Shown here: positions 1 to 10,324 of the stretch, piece by piece
Numbering within the stretch: position 1 is the first letter of the stretch
Layout of the letters: the number at the start of each line of letters is the position of its first letter
Origin: Euphorbia lathyris
Taxonomy: Eukaryota; Streptophyta; Magnoliopsida; Malpighiales; Euphorbiaceae
Assembly (NCBI RefSeq): GCF_963576675.1
Contig: NC_088918.1
Span: forward strand, 56,501,501-56,565,500
Direction: 5' to 3'
DNA: 64,000 nucleotides
Notes under the pieces: generated by a model
Told to the model about the DNA's origin: nothing
The model's database searches: none
The model's input: the letters and a program-made list of their open reading frames with translations, nothing else
Program-made: the position numbers and the translations under genes

Positions 1-2545
1 CAGCTTTGTCCCTGGCAGGCAAATGATGGACAATGTGGTTATCGCCCAGGAAATGGTTCATTCCATGAAAATGAAGAAGGGTAAGAAAGGGTTTGTGGCG
101 CTCAAGCTGGATCTGGAGAAAGCTTATGACCGTTTAAACTGGAGTTTTCTTCTGGATAGTTTGAAGAAAGCTGGTATCCCGGAGAGCTGGAGGAATTTGA
201 TTGAGGATTGCATTTCCTCTCCTGTTTTCCAGGTTATGATCAATGGAGATATGTCTGATGAGTTCTCTCCCTCCAGGGGAATCCGTCAAGGAGATCCCAT
301 GAGCCCCTTCCTTTTTGTTATTGCTATGGAAAGATTGTCGCACCTGATCCAAGAGGCTGTGAGCAAGGGGATTCTCCATCCTGTGTCCATCAACAAATTT
401 TGCCCTCCTATTACCCATTTGTTCTTCGCTGATGATGTGATGCTCTTCGTGGAAGGGAATGAGGAGCAAATTAGTGTGGTAATGGATATCCTTAATTGTT
501 TCTGTGCTGCTTCTGGCCAGAAGATTAATATCCAAAAGTCTCGGATGCTTTGCTCTAAAAACATGGACAGAGGCATTTGTAGAAGGCTGAGTGATCTTTC
601 CGGCATTCCCCTTACTCACTCTTTGGGTAAGTATCTTGGGGTCCCTCTCCATAGCGACCGAGTCTCCAAAGCCTCCTTTAAAGAAACTTTAGACAAAACC
701 AATGGTTTGTGTGCTAGTTGGAAAGCTAATTCTCTTTCCCTAGCAGGCCGTCTAACTTTAATCCAATCTGTCAATTGTGCGGCTCCTAATCATATCATGC
801 AAGCCTGTAGACTGCCTGAGCCGGTCCTCAATGAGCTTGACAAAATCAACCGGCGTTTCCTTTGGGGAGAGTCTGGAGAAGGGAAAAAGATTCACCTTGT
901 CCCTTGGAAGGAGGTCTGCCAGCCGAAAAGCAGGGGGGGGGGGTCTTGGTATAAGACAAGCTAAGGATAATAATAAAGTCCTTTTAATGAAGCTTCTCTG
1001 GAGAATGTGGCAATGCCCATCCTCTCTTTGGGTTCGTCTTCTCTGTGGCAAGTATCGGAAAGACAAAATCTTTGGTGGCCCTAAGGAGAGAGTTGTCAGT
1101 TGTTCCTTCCTCTGGAAAGGGCTTAGCGCTGTGTTTGCAGAGTTCTGCTCGGGGGTTGGTCTGGAGGTGGGTAATGTTAAGTCCATCAGCTTCTGATATG
1201 ATACTTGGATTGGTGACAAACCGCTTGTTGAGGTGTGTAGATCCCTCCCGCCTAGTAACATCCGTAACTGGAGAATTGCCGATGTGGTGGACTCTGAAGG
1301 AGACTGGATCTGGTCAAAGTTTGATACATTCTTTAGCCTGGAGACTCTCCTTAGAATTAGAGGAGTTAAGATTAGTAATCATGAGGAAGATAAGGATAGG
1401 CATTGCTGGGCCCTGACTACCAATGGCGCTTATTCTTGCAAGTCAGCCTTTGAAGCTTTTACCCATAACAGGGCCGATCCTCTTTCGGATACGTGGAAAT
1501 CCATTTGGGCACTTAAAATCCCTTACCGTATTAGGAGTTTCCTGTGGCTGGGAGTCAAGAACAGGTTGCTTACTAATTCGGATCAACACAGACGACACTT
1601 GGCGGATTCAGGAGCTTGTAGTAGATGCAGAGGCCATGATGAAACTTTGTGTCATGCTCTGAGGGATTGCTCTAAGAGTAAAGAGGTGTGGAAGAAAGTT
1701 ATCCCTCACCACATTCTTCCTTCCTTCATGGCCCACTCTGAGTATAACTGGTTCTCTGATGGTGTTAGTGGGAATTTATTGGCTAACATGGAGCATGGTG
1801 ACATTTTCTTTGCTATCATCTGTCACCAAATTTGGAAGTGGAGGAACGAGGAGATTTTTGCTGATAAAACTGTCTTTATTCCTGACTTACTTGATTTCTT
1901 CTCGAAAAAACTCTCTATTATTACTGAGAGCTTCAAAGGGGATCCCCTTGCCAGGTCTACCCAGAAAAGAGAGGTCCACCTCGTTGGATGGAGCAGGCCA
2001 GGAGAAGGGGTGGTGAAGCTGAATACGGATGGCTCCTGCCTTAGCAATGACAAGATTGCTGCCGGAGGTGTTCTTCGTGATGCGGGTGGCGCCTGGCTGT
2101 CTGGGTTTATCCAGAACCTGGGGATGGGTTCTTCCTTTTCGGCGGAACTGTGGGGTATTCTTTCGGGTATCAAACTTGCCATTAGCCTGGGTGTAAAGAG
2201 GTTATCTGTGGAGTCTGATAACATGGAGGCAATCAACAGGATTTCAGATAACCAGGCTATTTGTCTTAACAGCCAAAATCTTATCAAAGCTATTTTAAGG
2301 CTTCGCCCTTCCTTTGAGTTCTTAGAGTTCAGCCATATTTACAGGGAACAGAACCGGGTTGCGGATCCCTTGGCGGCAGCTGGGCATGAGGGGATGTTAG
2401 GTGTCTCTACCCTTTCTGATCCTCCCATCTTTCTTTCGTCTCTTCTTTTAGATGATAGAATTGGGGTTAGCCTTCCTAGGCTGATCCCGAGTTAGTTTTC
2501 TTTGTTTGTTCGTTTTCTTTCCCTGTTCCTACCAAAAAAAAAAAA
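1..2545 (+). mobile_element. L1-type LINE, 3' portion (RT, zf-RVT, RNase H, poly(A) tail)
   Basis: A non-LTR retrotransposon enters from the left edge. Its ORF2 runs through the reverse transcriptase core, a zinc-binding zf-RVT region and a C-terminal RNase H, and it stops at 2493-2495. About 40 bases later there is a run of A at 2534-2545, the expected 3' tail of a LINE. No target-site duplication can be tested because the 5' end lies outside the window. Only two lesions are visible across about 2.5 kb: a frame change at a G homopolymer near 931-940 and one TGA at 1194-1196. This suggests a fairly recent insertion. Confidence 0.93.
2..2495 (+). pseudogene. LINE ORF2 (reverse transcriptase / RNase H), 5'-truncated by window, one frameshift and one stop
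   Basis: The reading frame is open from base 2 (SFVPGRQ, the usual start of the LINE RT core). The RT motif LKLDLEKAYDRLNW and the catalytic FADD box (near base 430) are present. The frame is lost at the G run near 931-940 and continues in another frame, with a single TGA at 1194-1196 where an aromatic residue is usual (SF*YDTWIG). The zf-RVT region holds the Cys/His pattern CSRCRGHDETLCHAL (about 1615-1660). The RNase H domain follows from about 2015 with NTDGS, SAELWGIL, ESDN and NRVADPLA, covering the acidic active-site positions. In a full element this protein makes the cDNA by target-primed reverse transcription. As read, the copy cannot make one continuous protein. Confidence 0.92.
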
Positions 2546-3230
2546 TATTGAATTTTGGTCCAATTGCTTTAAATCTTTAACTAATAAGAAAAGTAAATAA
2601 ATTAATCATATCCAATTTAATTTGGTTTCAAATATTGGTTGCTAATTATAGTTTTTCTTATTTCATGAAATTCAGATACCATATATGTTTGAATTGAAAA
2701 CTATAGTTTGAAATTCAGAACCAACGTTTTAGAGTTGCATTAAAACATTTTAGAGAAATTTTCTTAGTAACATTTCTTCCCAAATTGCAAATTGGTTAGA
2801 ATGGTTTTCATCTAATGAGCTAGTATTCTAGCATTATCGTTTGTTCAGGTGGATGCCGATAGAGGATGTTCTTCATTGTGGTAATGTTTGATCCTATAAA
2901 CTCTTTAGTCGTCAGATTCGATTCTACTCTTTTTTTTTCTTTCTTTTTGAGAAATATTCGATTCTACTCTTGAGTTAAAGGTGGTGTTTTAACCTTTGTT
3001 TTAATTTCCTTGAATTGTATGGATTGTGCCTTGGGGATTTTTCGTTTTTATTTCTAGTACGTTTTTTTTATCCTTTTTGTCTAAAGATCTCCAACAAATT
3101 AAAAGTAGTTAAATCATAAATGTCTTAATAAGTTTAAAGTAGTTAAATCCTAAATGTTTCAATAAGTTTAAATTTGAGTAATTTTAAGATACTTTTTGGA
3201 GTAATACTTCGAAATAATCAATTCATAACA
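2546..3230. other. AT-rich spacer between LINE and Helitron
   Basis: No open reading frame of note and no recognisable element. Short repeats of the type AGTAGTTAAATC(A/C)TAAATG occur twice near 3107-3160. Confidence 0.6.
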
Positions 3231-6153
3231 TCTATACTATATATAATTTCAGAAGCAGAGAGAAAATGAGATAAATGTTTTAGAGGTTTATTTCATTAGT
3301 TGTCAAACATTTAAAAATCTAGATTAAAAAAGATTTTAATTAATTAAAATTTTATATTTAATAAAATAATATAATTAATTAGATAGAGGAAACATCAAAT
3401 TCGAGTAATTAAAATTTTATATTTAATAAAATAATAAAATTAATTAGATATAGGAAATATCAAATTCGAGTTAGCGGAGAATTGGTATAGTTAAGAATTT
3501 GTATAGTTATTATATTATATTAATGCATATATGAAATTCGAGTGATAATTGTAAATTTGTATAGTTATTGGATGTATATTAATGGTCATTACCGATTACA
3601 ATAAAAGTAATGATGCTCATTTAATTAATTAAGTAATAATTATAAATTTAATCCTATAACAATTCAGAGTAGATGAAAAGATATTGGATTAATTAATTGT
3701 ATTTAATAAGTATTATTATTACATCAATTGTTACAATTTATTGTACTATATAATGTAAGGAGTTTGTGATTTTTTTATTCACAAATTTACATCCCCACAA
3801 ACTTAAATCTTCAAGTACGGCTATGATGAATTTTCTTAGATTTATATGATTTTTTTATGAATTGTTTTTTAATGGATATGAGTCAGAGTTATTAGATTAA
3901 GAGAAGCACTTAACACAAAAGAAAATAATTCCGTAATGAGTTTGGATATGATATTGCTAGATGAAGAGGTATTTATATAATTTTTTTTATATATTCATTA
4001 AAACTGAAAATTCATTGATATATTATATATTCATTAAAGCTGAAAATTCATTGATATAATTTTTTTTGTTGCAAAATAGGGTAGCACCATTCATGGAATT
4101 ATCCGTAAAGCTCAAATTGATAGATTCCAAAGCAAATTACATTGAAGGCAAAATTCATGTTATTGAGAACTTAAAAATTATACCAGCTTCGCAAAGCTAT
4201 AGACCTATACCTAATGAGCATAAGATTGTGTTTCTTCTAACAACTAAAGTAACACAAGTGAATGATATTGATTGTAAAATTGCTCTCCAAAAGTTTGAGT
4301 TTGTTACTTTTGACAAGCTTATTTATAGATGTGAAAACAATTTTGTTCTAACTCGTGAGATATTTGAAATATAGTTTTATTATTTAATTCAGTTTCAAAT
4401 TAAATATTAATTTAAGTTGATTTTACGATATTAATTTTGCAGATGTTGTCGGAAGAATCACATCAATAAGCTCGATCAATGAAATTGATGTTAGTGAAAA
4501 TAAACGAAAGAAAGTAGATCTCGAGCTAATGAATTATGAGTACGATCTGTAATTAATTTTTCTGCAATTTAATTTAATTTCCCTTATTTTTATCAAAATA
4601 AATATATTTATAATTGGTTGCTTAATTATAGAGGGAAAATGATTAGAGCCACATTGTGGGGAAAGTAGCCATAGATTTTGATGGAAGGTCAATTTCCACA
4701 AAAGATCAACGAATGGTTATTATTTTAGCATCAATGACTGTGAAGAAGTTTTTGGGTAAGTACAATTACTAAATAGATAAGAATATATTTTTGTATGTAA
4801 TAAATAAAATATTTTTTTTAATTGTAGGTCAATATACAATATCTTCGACTACATCAACCAAAATATATTTGAATTTCAACATTCCCAAAGTCGAAGAAAT
4901 TATAAACAAGTAAAATTCTTTTGTATATTAAAGATTTTGTCAATAACCAATTATATAAGTCTTTTATTTATTTATTTATAGAATGTTAGAATCAAGGAAT
5001 CCATTCGAATCATACCCAATGAAGACAACAATGAGGATTTGGAGAATAAGAAGTTCAGGAATAGAGTGAATATAGATGATATTAAAAAAGTTCAATGGCA
5101 TTCAGAGGAGCAGGTAAAATTTATGCTTTTTAATTAAAAATTTAAAAATATATTATAATAATTATATAATTGGTCAGGAGAAGACTTTCACAGTGTCTGC
5201 TATAATAAAAAAACATCAACGATAAATTCAGATGGTACTATTTGGCATGTGAAATTTGCCGAAAGAAAGTAAAGCCGAAAGATGATACATTTTGGTACGA
5301 AGAATGTGAACAAAAACCAAGGGCCGCAATTCCAAGGTGAAATTTATTAGTAAAATTACAATAATCTTTCTTTGCATATTGAACAAAATTATAAACATAT
5401 ATTATTTTTTCACAATTGCAGATATAAGCTCGAGATAGAAGTTGAAGACTTAAGTGATTATACGACATTTGTACTTTTTGACAGAGAAGCAGAGAATTTA
5501 TTAGGGATACCAACAGTTGTTTTATTGGAAAAACAAAATTATTCTGCATGTGAAAAATCTGTTTTATTCAATCGAATTGAAGGGAAAAAATATATATTTC
5601 AAATTCGATTAAGCGATTACAATCTGAAAGAATGATATCAAAATTACACTACAAAGAAGATCTATGCTTATGATGAGGAAATTGAGGTAAAATACATATC
5701 GTCAAAAAAAGAATTGGAAGAGGCAAAATATGACAAAAAATACAAAGGTAATCTTATATTATAATGTAAAATTACACTAATAATCAAACATTTTATTGTA
5801 ACTAAAGTTACTTTCAGACATGACATGTTTTGTTCTTTATTTTATATTAGGAGAATGGAGAAGGAAAAAGACCAAAAGATTCAAATGAGGAGAAGGATGT
5901 ATCATAAGATGAAAACAATTCAAATGCGAAGAAAAGAAAGAAGGAATGACATTTTAAGTCGGCAATAAGCAAACTTAGCTTTTTAATGAAATTATTTTCA
6001 TGAGAAGCTTTAAGTTTCGTCTCAAATTAAGAGGATTTCAATTTTTGTGTTTTTAAGTTATTTGGTTTGGTTTCAATTATCATTTACAATTACAATCTTA
6101 AATAATTGTACAAAAAATTTAGATACTCCCGCAACGCGCGAACACAATACTAA
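3231..6153 (+). mobile_element. Helitron (non-autonomous) carrying an RPA1-like gene
   Basis: The left end is TCTATACTATATATAAT, the standard plant Helitron 5' terminus starting with TC. The right end holds a GC-rich short palindrome (CCCGCAACGCGCG, 6128-6140) followed about 10 bases later by CTAA, which fits the CTRR 3' rule. The element lies between an A (3230) and a T (6154), the expected AT target with no duplication. The 2.9-kb interior holds no Rep/helicase, so it would have needed help in trans. It does hold broken RPA1-like exons. RPA-like genes are known cargo of autonomous plant Helitrons, so this may be a deleted autonomous copy. The 3' hairpin is degraded on its right arm, suggesting age. 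Confidence 0.87.
3895..5760 (+). pseudogene. RPA1-like single-stranded DNA-binding protein gene (Helitron cargo), broken
   Basis: Intron-containing gene remnant resembling the 70-kDa subunit of replication protein A. Exons I can see: about 3895-3968 (DUF223-like, MSLDMILLDEE), 4080-4373 (IHGIIRKAQ then SYRPIPNEHKIVF), 4441-4551 (DVVGRITSISS), 4633-4755 (RATLWGKVAIDFD), 4828-4910, 4982-5113, 5178-5338 and 5422-5635. The last two encode the C-terminal zinc-ribbon OB fold (ACEICRKKV ... IPRYKLEIEVED). Lesions: a frame change near 4130 inside the first OB fold, broken frame in 4982-5113, and a Tyr where the third zinc-binding Cys is expected (FWYEEC). The intact family binds ssDNA during replication; this copy cannot do so as read. 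Exon limits are by eye from GT/AG sites and may be off by a few bases. Confidence 0.82.
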
Positions 6154-6434
6154 TATATATATATATATATTACATGTGATCTTGATCAGTGTGAAAATTC
6201 TAGAGTTATATAACAAGTGAGAGCACTTACATAAAAGACAAGAAAATTTAGAGATATATATTTTTTATGATTGCAATATTAAAGGCTTATTCACTCACAA
6301 AATGTTGGATTATGAGCTATCCTAAATTTAATGCAAATTTAACTTATTAATTTTTAAACTATAACTTTAAACCCAAGAGTCTTGGACTAGGTAATTTTTA
6401 AACAATTCTAAAGTTGAAACCTAGAGGTATACAA
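6154..6434. other. Spacer with (TA)n microsatellite
   Basis: A short TA run (6153-6172) directly abuts the Helitron 3' end. The rest is AT-rich sequence without features; 6427-6434 is the left target duplication of the next element. Confidence 0.6.
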
Positions 6435-7127
6435 TCAGTGGCGAATCCAGGATTTGAGGGAGGGGAGGGCAAAATTCTACGTAAAAAAATTTTAGACAAA
6501 AATTGTAAAATTGTTCAATTTTTTATGACAAAAAATGCAAAAATGTTCAATTTTTGGTGATGAAAAATGCAAAATCGTTCAATTGTCATGCATTATTTTC
6601 ATGATTTTTTTTGATAAAAAACGTAAATTATAATGTTTCCGACTCGTAATCATCCATTTCCGGGATTCTCGGGTTGTTACGCATCAAATATCCTTAACGT
6701 TTCGGGTCAGGTGCAATTTTACCCCTAACATCTAAAATGATGCAATTTTACCCCTAATGTTTGTAGCCAAGAGCAATTTTATCCCTAACGTTGATAAATT
6801 GGATCAATTTCAGACACTATTATAAAATACAGTCATTTTTTTCTTTAATTTGCACCAATTGCATATCAATTTTGTAATTTTGCACCAATTTTACCCCTAA
6901 CGTTGATAAATTGGATCAATTTCAGACACTATTATTCATGACCGAGAAGAAAGTTTGATGAATTATTTCTCAAAATGACCCAATTTATCAACGTTAGGAG
7001 TAAAATTTCTCTAGGCTTCCAATATTAGGGATAAAATTGTACAATTTTAAACGTTAGGGATAAAATTGCTCCTGACCCAAAATATTAGGGGTATTTTTGC
7101 TCCCTTTGACCCCCTACATCCGCCCCA
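6435..7127. mobile_element. hAT-type MITE
   Basis: An exact 8-bp direct repeat GTATACAA flanks the element (6427-6434 and 7128-7135), as for hAT transposons. The ends are imperfect inverted repeats: left TCAGTGGCGAATCCAGG, right (reverse complement) TGGGGCGGATGTAGGGGG. The interior is a non-coding patchwork of the motif CAATTTTACCCCTAACGTT in both orientations: direct copies near 6710-6800 and 6885-6930, inverted copies near 6975-7090. It could therefore fold into a long hairpin. No transposase. A second element with similar termini lies in the NPH3 gene intron (40365-41110). Confidence 0.82.
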
Positions 7128-7135
7128 GTATACAA

Positions 7136-8160
7136 CTTTGTCTAAATGAATCTATAAACTAATTTACTCAAAGATAATCAGTTAGTTCAATTTGGCAACC
7201 TAAAGTCAATTAACTAACTCAAAAGACAAACACCAACGGCTCAAGTTAAATTATTTAATCTAAATATGAAACAAGATTTAAACATGTAAACAAATAAAAA
7301 AATTGTGTTGAATCTTCGAAATCAAAATAGGTTGAAGAAGTTATATTATTATCAGAATACAAAGATCAACATTGGAAATTCAGTTGTTGTTTTACGCATT
7401 TATCAAAAGTTTTAAAAAAGCTAGAATTATGTTATGAAAGGATATGAAATTGATTTGCCCTTTAAACATATTTATATATTATTTGATATTTTAGGAATGT
7501 TGTTTTTTATTTTGTAAATATAATCCGTACACACGTGTTTGACATTTTGTGAAATTAAAATGCAGTTATTTTTAGTGTTTAAGTGAAATTCCTTTTTGGG
7601 AAAAACCCACCGGGATGGGTCCAAAAATACCCTGGCCAGGCCACAAACAAGAGGCTATATATATATATATATATATATAAGATTCTCTCAATTGATGATA
7701 CATACACAGGACAGATGGTTAAACGATGGAAATGGTGTGTATGTCAGTGCAACATTTTCGCCTGCTCCTTCATGCCAAGTTGACTTCACCTAGATATCGC
7801 CTTCCCCAGTCTCAATGAATTCTCAAGGAAAATAAGGCATCTAAAAACAGTTAAATTAAAGCATCAATTTTCAATGAAAAGACATAAATTATAATCCCTC
7901 CTTTGCTTGCTTGTTAATAAATAGGGACTCAATTGAAACTGTAATGACTTGGTTCGGAGTTGGATGGTGCCGGAGTAGAAAGTCTGAGTAAAGAGTAGCT
8001 CTAAGGAATGATCATGGAGCAGAAATGAACTGAATCCCACGTCGAAAATTGAGAGGGAGTAATTGAGACTTATTAGTAAGGTGTGAATCTAAAATAAACA
8101 GACGCGTTTTAAACTATGAGATCCAATGTATTGGATTTAGACCAAAACGGACGGTACCTA
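7136..8160. other. Intergenic region with (TA)n
   Basis: No gene seen. A TA microsatellite lies at about 7656-7678. Short ORFs spanning it have no family resemblance and contain the simple repeat, so they are not called. Confidence 0.5.
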
Positions 8161-8164
8161 CCTA

Positions 8165-8580
8165 CATGCGAAGAAGAGATTGACACGCGTGAGAGTGTGA
8201 GAGTCAGTCCTACACGTATGAAATATTAATTAAGCAACATGTAATTGACTTTTGGAGAGGTAAGTTTGTGTGTCTATGTTTGGCCTCCAAAACAACCAAC
8301 CAGACTGAGGCAGGGCAATCCCATCAAAGGGATAAAACAACGAGCAGAAGAATCCAACGGCAACGAGAGAAGACACGTGGCCGACATGCAAATCAGGGGA
8401 AGGTCCTTGATGAAGGAATGAGAATATACCTTACCTGATAGTGGGGAGAAGCATGATTATAAAAATTAGCACAAGAAAGAAGATCTTTCTCTCTACTCCC
8501 CACTTCCCACTTGCATTTTGCATGCTTTTTCTCAATTCAATCATACTTCAACTTGTAGCCTTCTTTTCTTTTTTGTAAAC
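8165..8580 (+). promoter_or_regulatory. Promoter-like block without a downstream gene
   Basis: The stretch holds G-box/ABRE-like cores (ACACGTGGCC near 8373, ACACGTATG near 8212, ACACGCGTGAG near 8182). These are followed by a TATA-like ATTATAAAAATTAG near 8456-8469 and a CT-rich leader (8485-8580) like a plant 5' UTR. No coding exon follows; Copia remnants begin near 8640. Reading: possibly an orphaned promoter whose gene was displaced by insertions. Motif evidence only. Confidence 0.35.
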
Positions 8581-8639
8581 AAGATACTATTTATTAACTT
8601 TGGTTGTTTTTAATTTTTAAGGTAGATTTTTTCGTAGCT

Positions 8640-9090
8640 TATGCTATGATCTTTGTTTAATCTCAACACAGTTGAGGAATACGAAATCTTATTAATCTGA
8701 CAAGGAACTCATGAATTCCGTTTCCTATAAAATTACCTAAATCTTTATATACAGCTGACTAACACCTGTAACCAAACTCCCAAATCCTAAAACTAGTCGA
8801 TATTTAAAACAGTGTAGTGTCTATTAATTCTATTATCCTAACTGGACTATACAAAGATAAAACTCAAACATTGTTTAAATTAAGAAGAGACAGATTTGGT
8901 GTTAAAGGTTTGGCGAGGATATCAACTATTTGATATGTTGATGTAACTAGAATATGCTTGATCAACACCTGATTCAACTTTTCTCGAACGAAATGGCAGT
9001 CAAGCTCGATATGCTTGGTACCTTCATGAATTGTGGAGTTGTTAGTTAAGTAAATAGCTTACTAATTATCGAAGATAAAAGGAATAGGAA
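8640..9090 (-). pseudogene. Copia retrotransposon fragment: RNase H end and probable 3' LTR
   Basis: On the minus strand, about 9090 down to the stop at 8864-8866 encodes the end of a Ty1/Copia RNase H. Recognisable pieces are DN..AIYLTNNSTIHE, GTKHIELDCHFVREK and LVTSTYQIVDILAKPLT. Two adjacent stops fall after the DN motif. The minus-strand sequence below 8864 to about 8640 has no coding potential and is probably LTR, but I could not fix its ends. It is not similar to the LTR of element D at 35935-36299. Confidence 0.78.
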
Positions 9091-9127
9091 GCTTGTTCCT
9101 TCATCTAGTTTTTCCTGAATTTGCATG

Positions 9128-9250
9128 AATATTAACATTGCTTATCTACATGAGAATATTGATTAAAGAGTATTTTGATCTTTCATAGTTGAGACTTTTA
9201 TGCCTCTGGGTATTTATAACAAGCTGTTTAAGTCACTCTATGGCTTAAAA
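9128..9250 (+). pseudogene. Copia reverse transcriptase scrap
   Basis: On the plus strand this encodes a decayed version of the Copia RT block that normally reads VNNAFLHGDL...LYGLKQ. NINIAYLHENID and KLFKSLYGLK are clear, with stops between them. It lies immediately beside, but opposite in orientation to, the RNase H fragment at 8640-9090, so the two come from an inversion or from two insertions. Confidence 0.7.
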
Positions 9251-10324
9251 TAAATATAGGCAATTTATAAACTATGGATTTATCTACCTTGTAGTCTTAC
9301 ATCCCAGTTGCATAGCAATTTCTAATGTTGATTGAATGGCTAAGTACTTTCTTTGGATGGACTTCACAAGGTCAGAATCAATGCATAAATGTTCAATAGT
9401 TGTTTCGAACATGCTCTGACTTATTGTTGTTAGTCTATTGCCTTTGGGTAGCATAACATGTCAAACAATGCATAAATGTTCAACAGTTCAATACTTTAGG
9501 GATTCTGTTTTCACTTGAATATGTATGAATTGATCCAAGTCTCTACTCTTTTGAATTTTCTGGGATTCTAATATTCATTGATTTTTTTTTAATTAGAATT
9601 GTTGTCGTTGTTCGTCTATTGTTTGTGGGTAGTATAACATATCAAACATTGCATAGATGTTCACTATCTGTATAGTTAATAGCAGATTGAAATGTATTAA
9701 ACGACACTTGTTAAATTTGTTACTCCTAAGCATGTAGTACTAAAGGAAATGGACCCTATTAACATGCTCTTATTTATTGAAGTGAAACCCTTGGCTACTT
9801 GAAGTGAAACCATTACCTTATTGATTGATTTATTCAAGTGAAATCCTTGGCTATTGGAAGTGAAACCTTTGTCACAGTTGAAACAATTTCCTTGTTGATT
9901 GATTTATTTACATTTTAAAATGTTGTATGTGGCTAGTTGTTGTTGGTCTGTTGCATATATGGATAGCATAACATGCCAAACAATGCATAGATGTTAGTTA
10001 TCGTATGGAAGAAATCCTTTAGGTTTTGTTTCAATTTCTGGGTTCAATACTTAGACATAGAAGAAGTTCTCACATATCAATTTGATGGATAATCTGATTG
10101 GAGTAGGGGATTAAATGAAATAGCAAAGCTTAAGGGCAGCATGTTCAAGAGTTTATGTGGATTGTTTTAGAAGTAGATCAATTTCTATTTCAAAACATAA
10201 CAAATTATATAGTAAACAAAATCTACAAAAAAAAACCTCTTTCCAAGTTAGACAAACAAGTTAGGCCTAGAACACTTGTATGTTGTCTTCAATTTCCTAG
10301 TTGGCGGCCTAACCTTCTTGCACA
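9251..10324. repeat. Dispersed imperfect repeats (about 60-80 bp) in non-coding DNA
   Basis: A block containing GGGTAGCATAACATGTCAAA and CAATGCATAAATGTTCA occurs at about 9421-9488, in diverged form at 9601-9670 and again at 9931-10000; part of it is also near 9380-9400. A second duplicated block (GTGAAA(C/T)CCTTGGCTA...) occurs at about 9780-9810 and 9835-9865. No ORF with family resemblance. Origin unknown; see findings. Confidence 0.65.

Noticed and set aside
134..652. Minus-strand ORFs opposite the LINE RT
   Set aside because: They are antisense shadows of the well-conserved RT frame on the plus strand.
7583..7793. ORFs with Tyr-Ile repeats
   Set aside because: The Tyr-Ile run is translation of the (TA)n microsatellite; no conservation visible.
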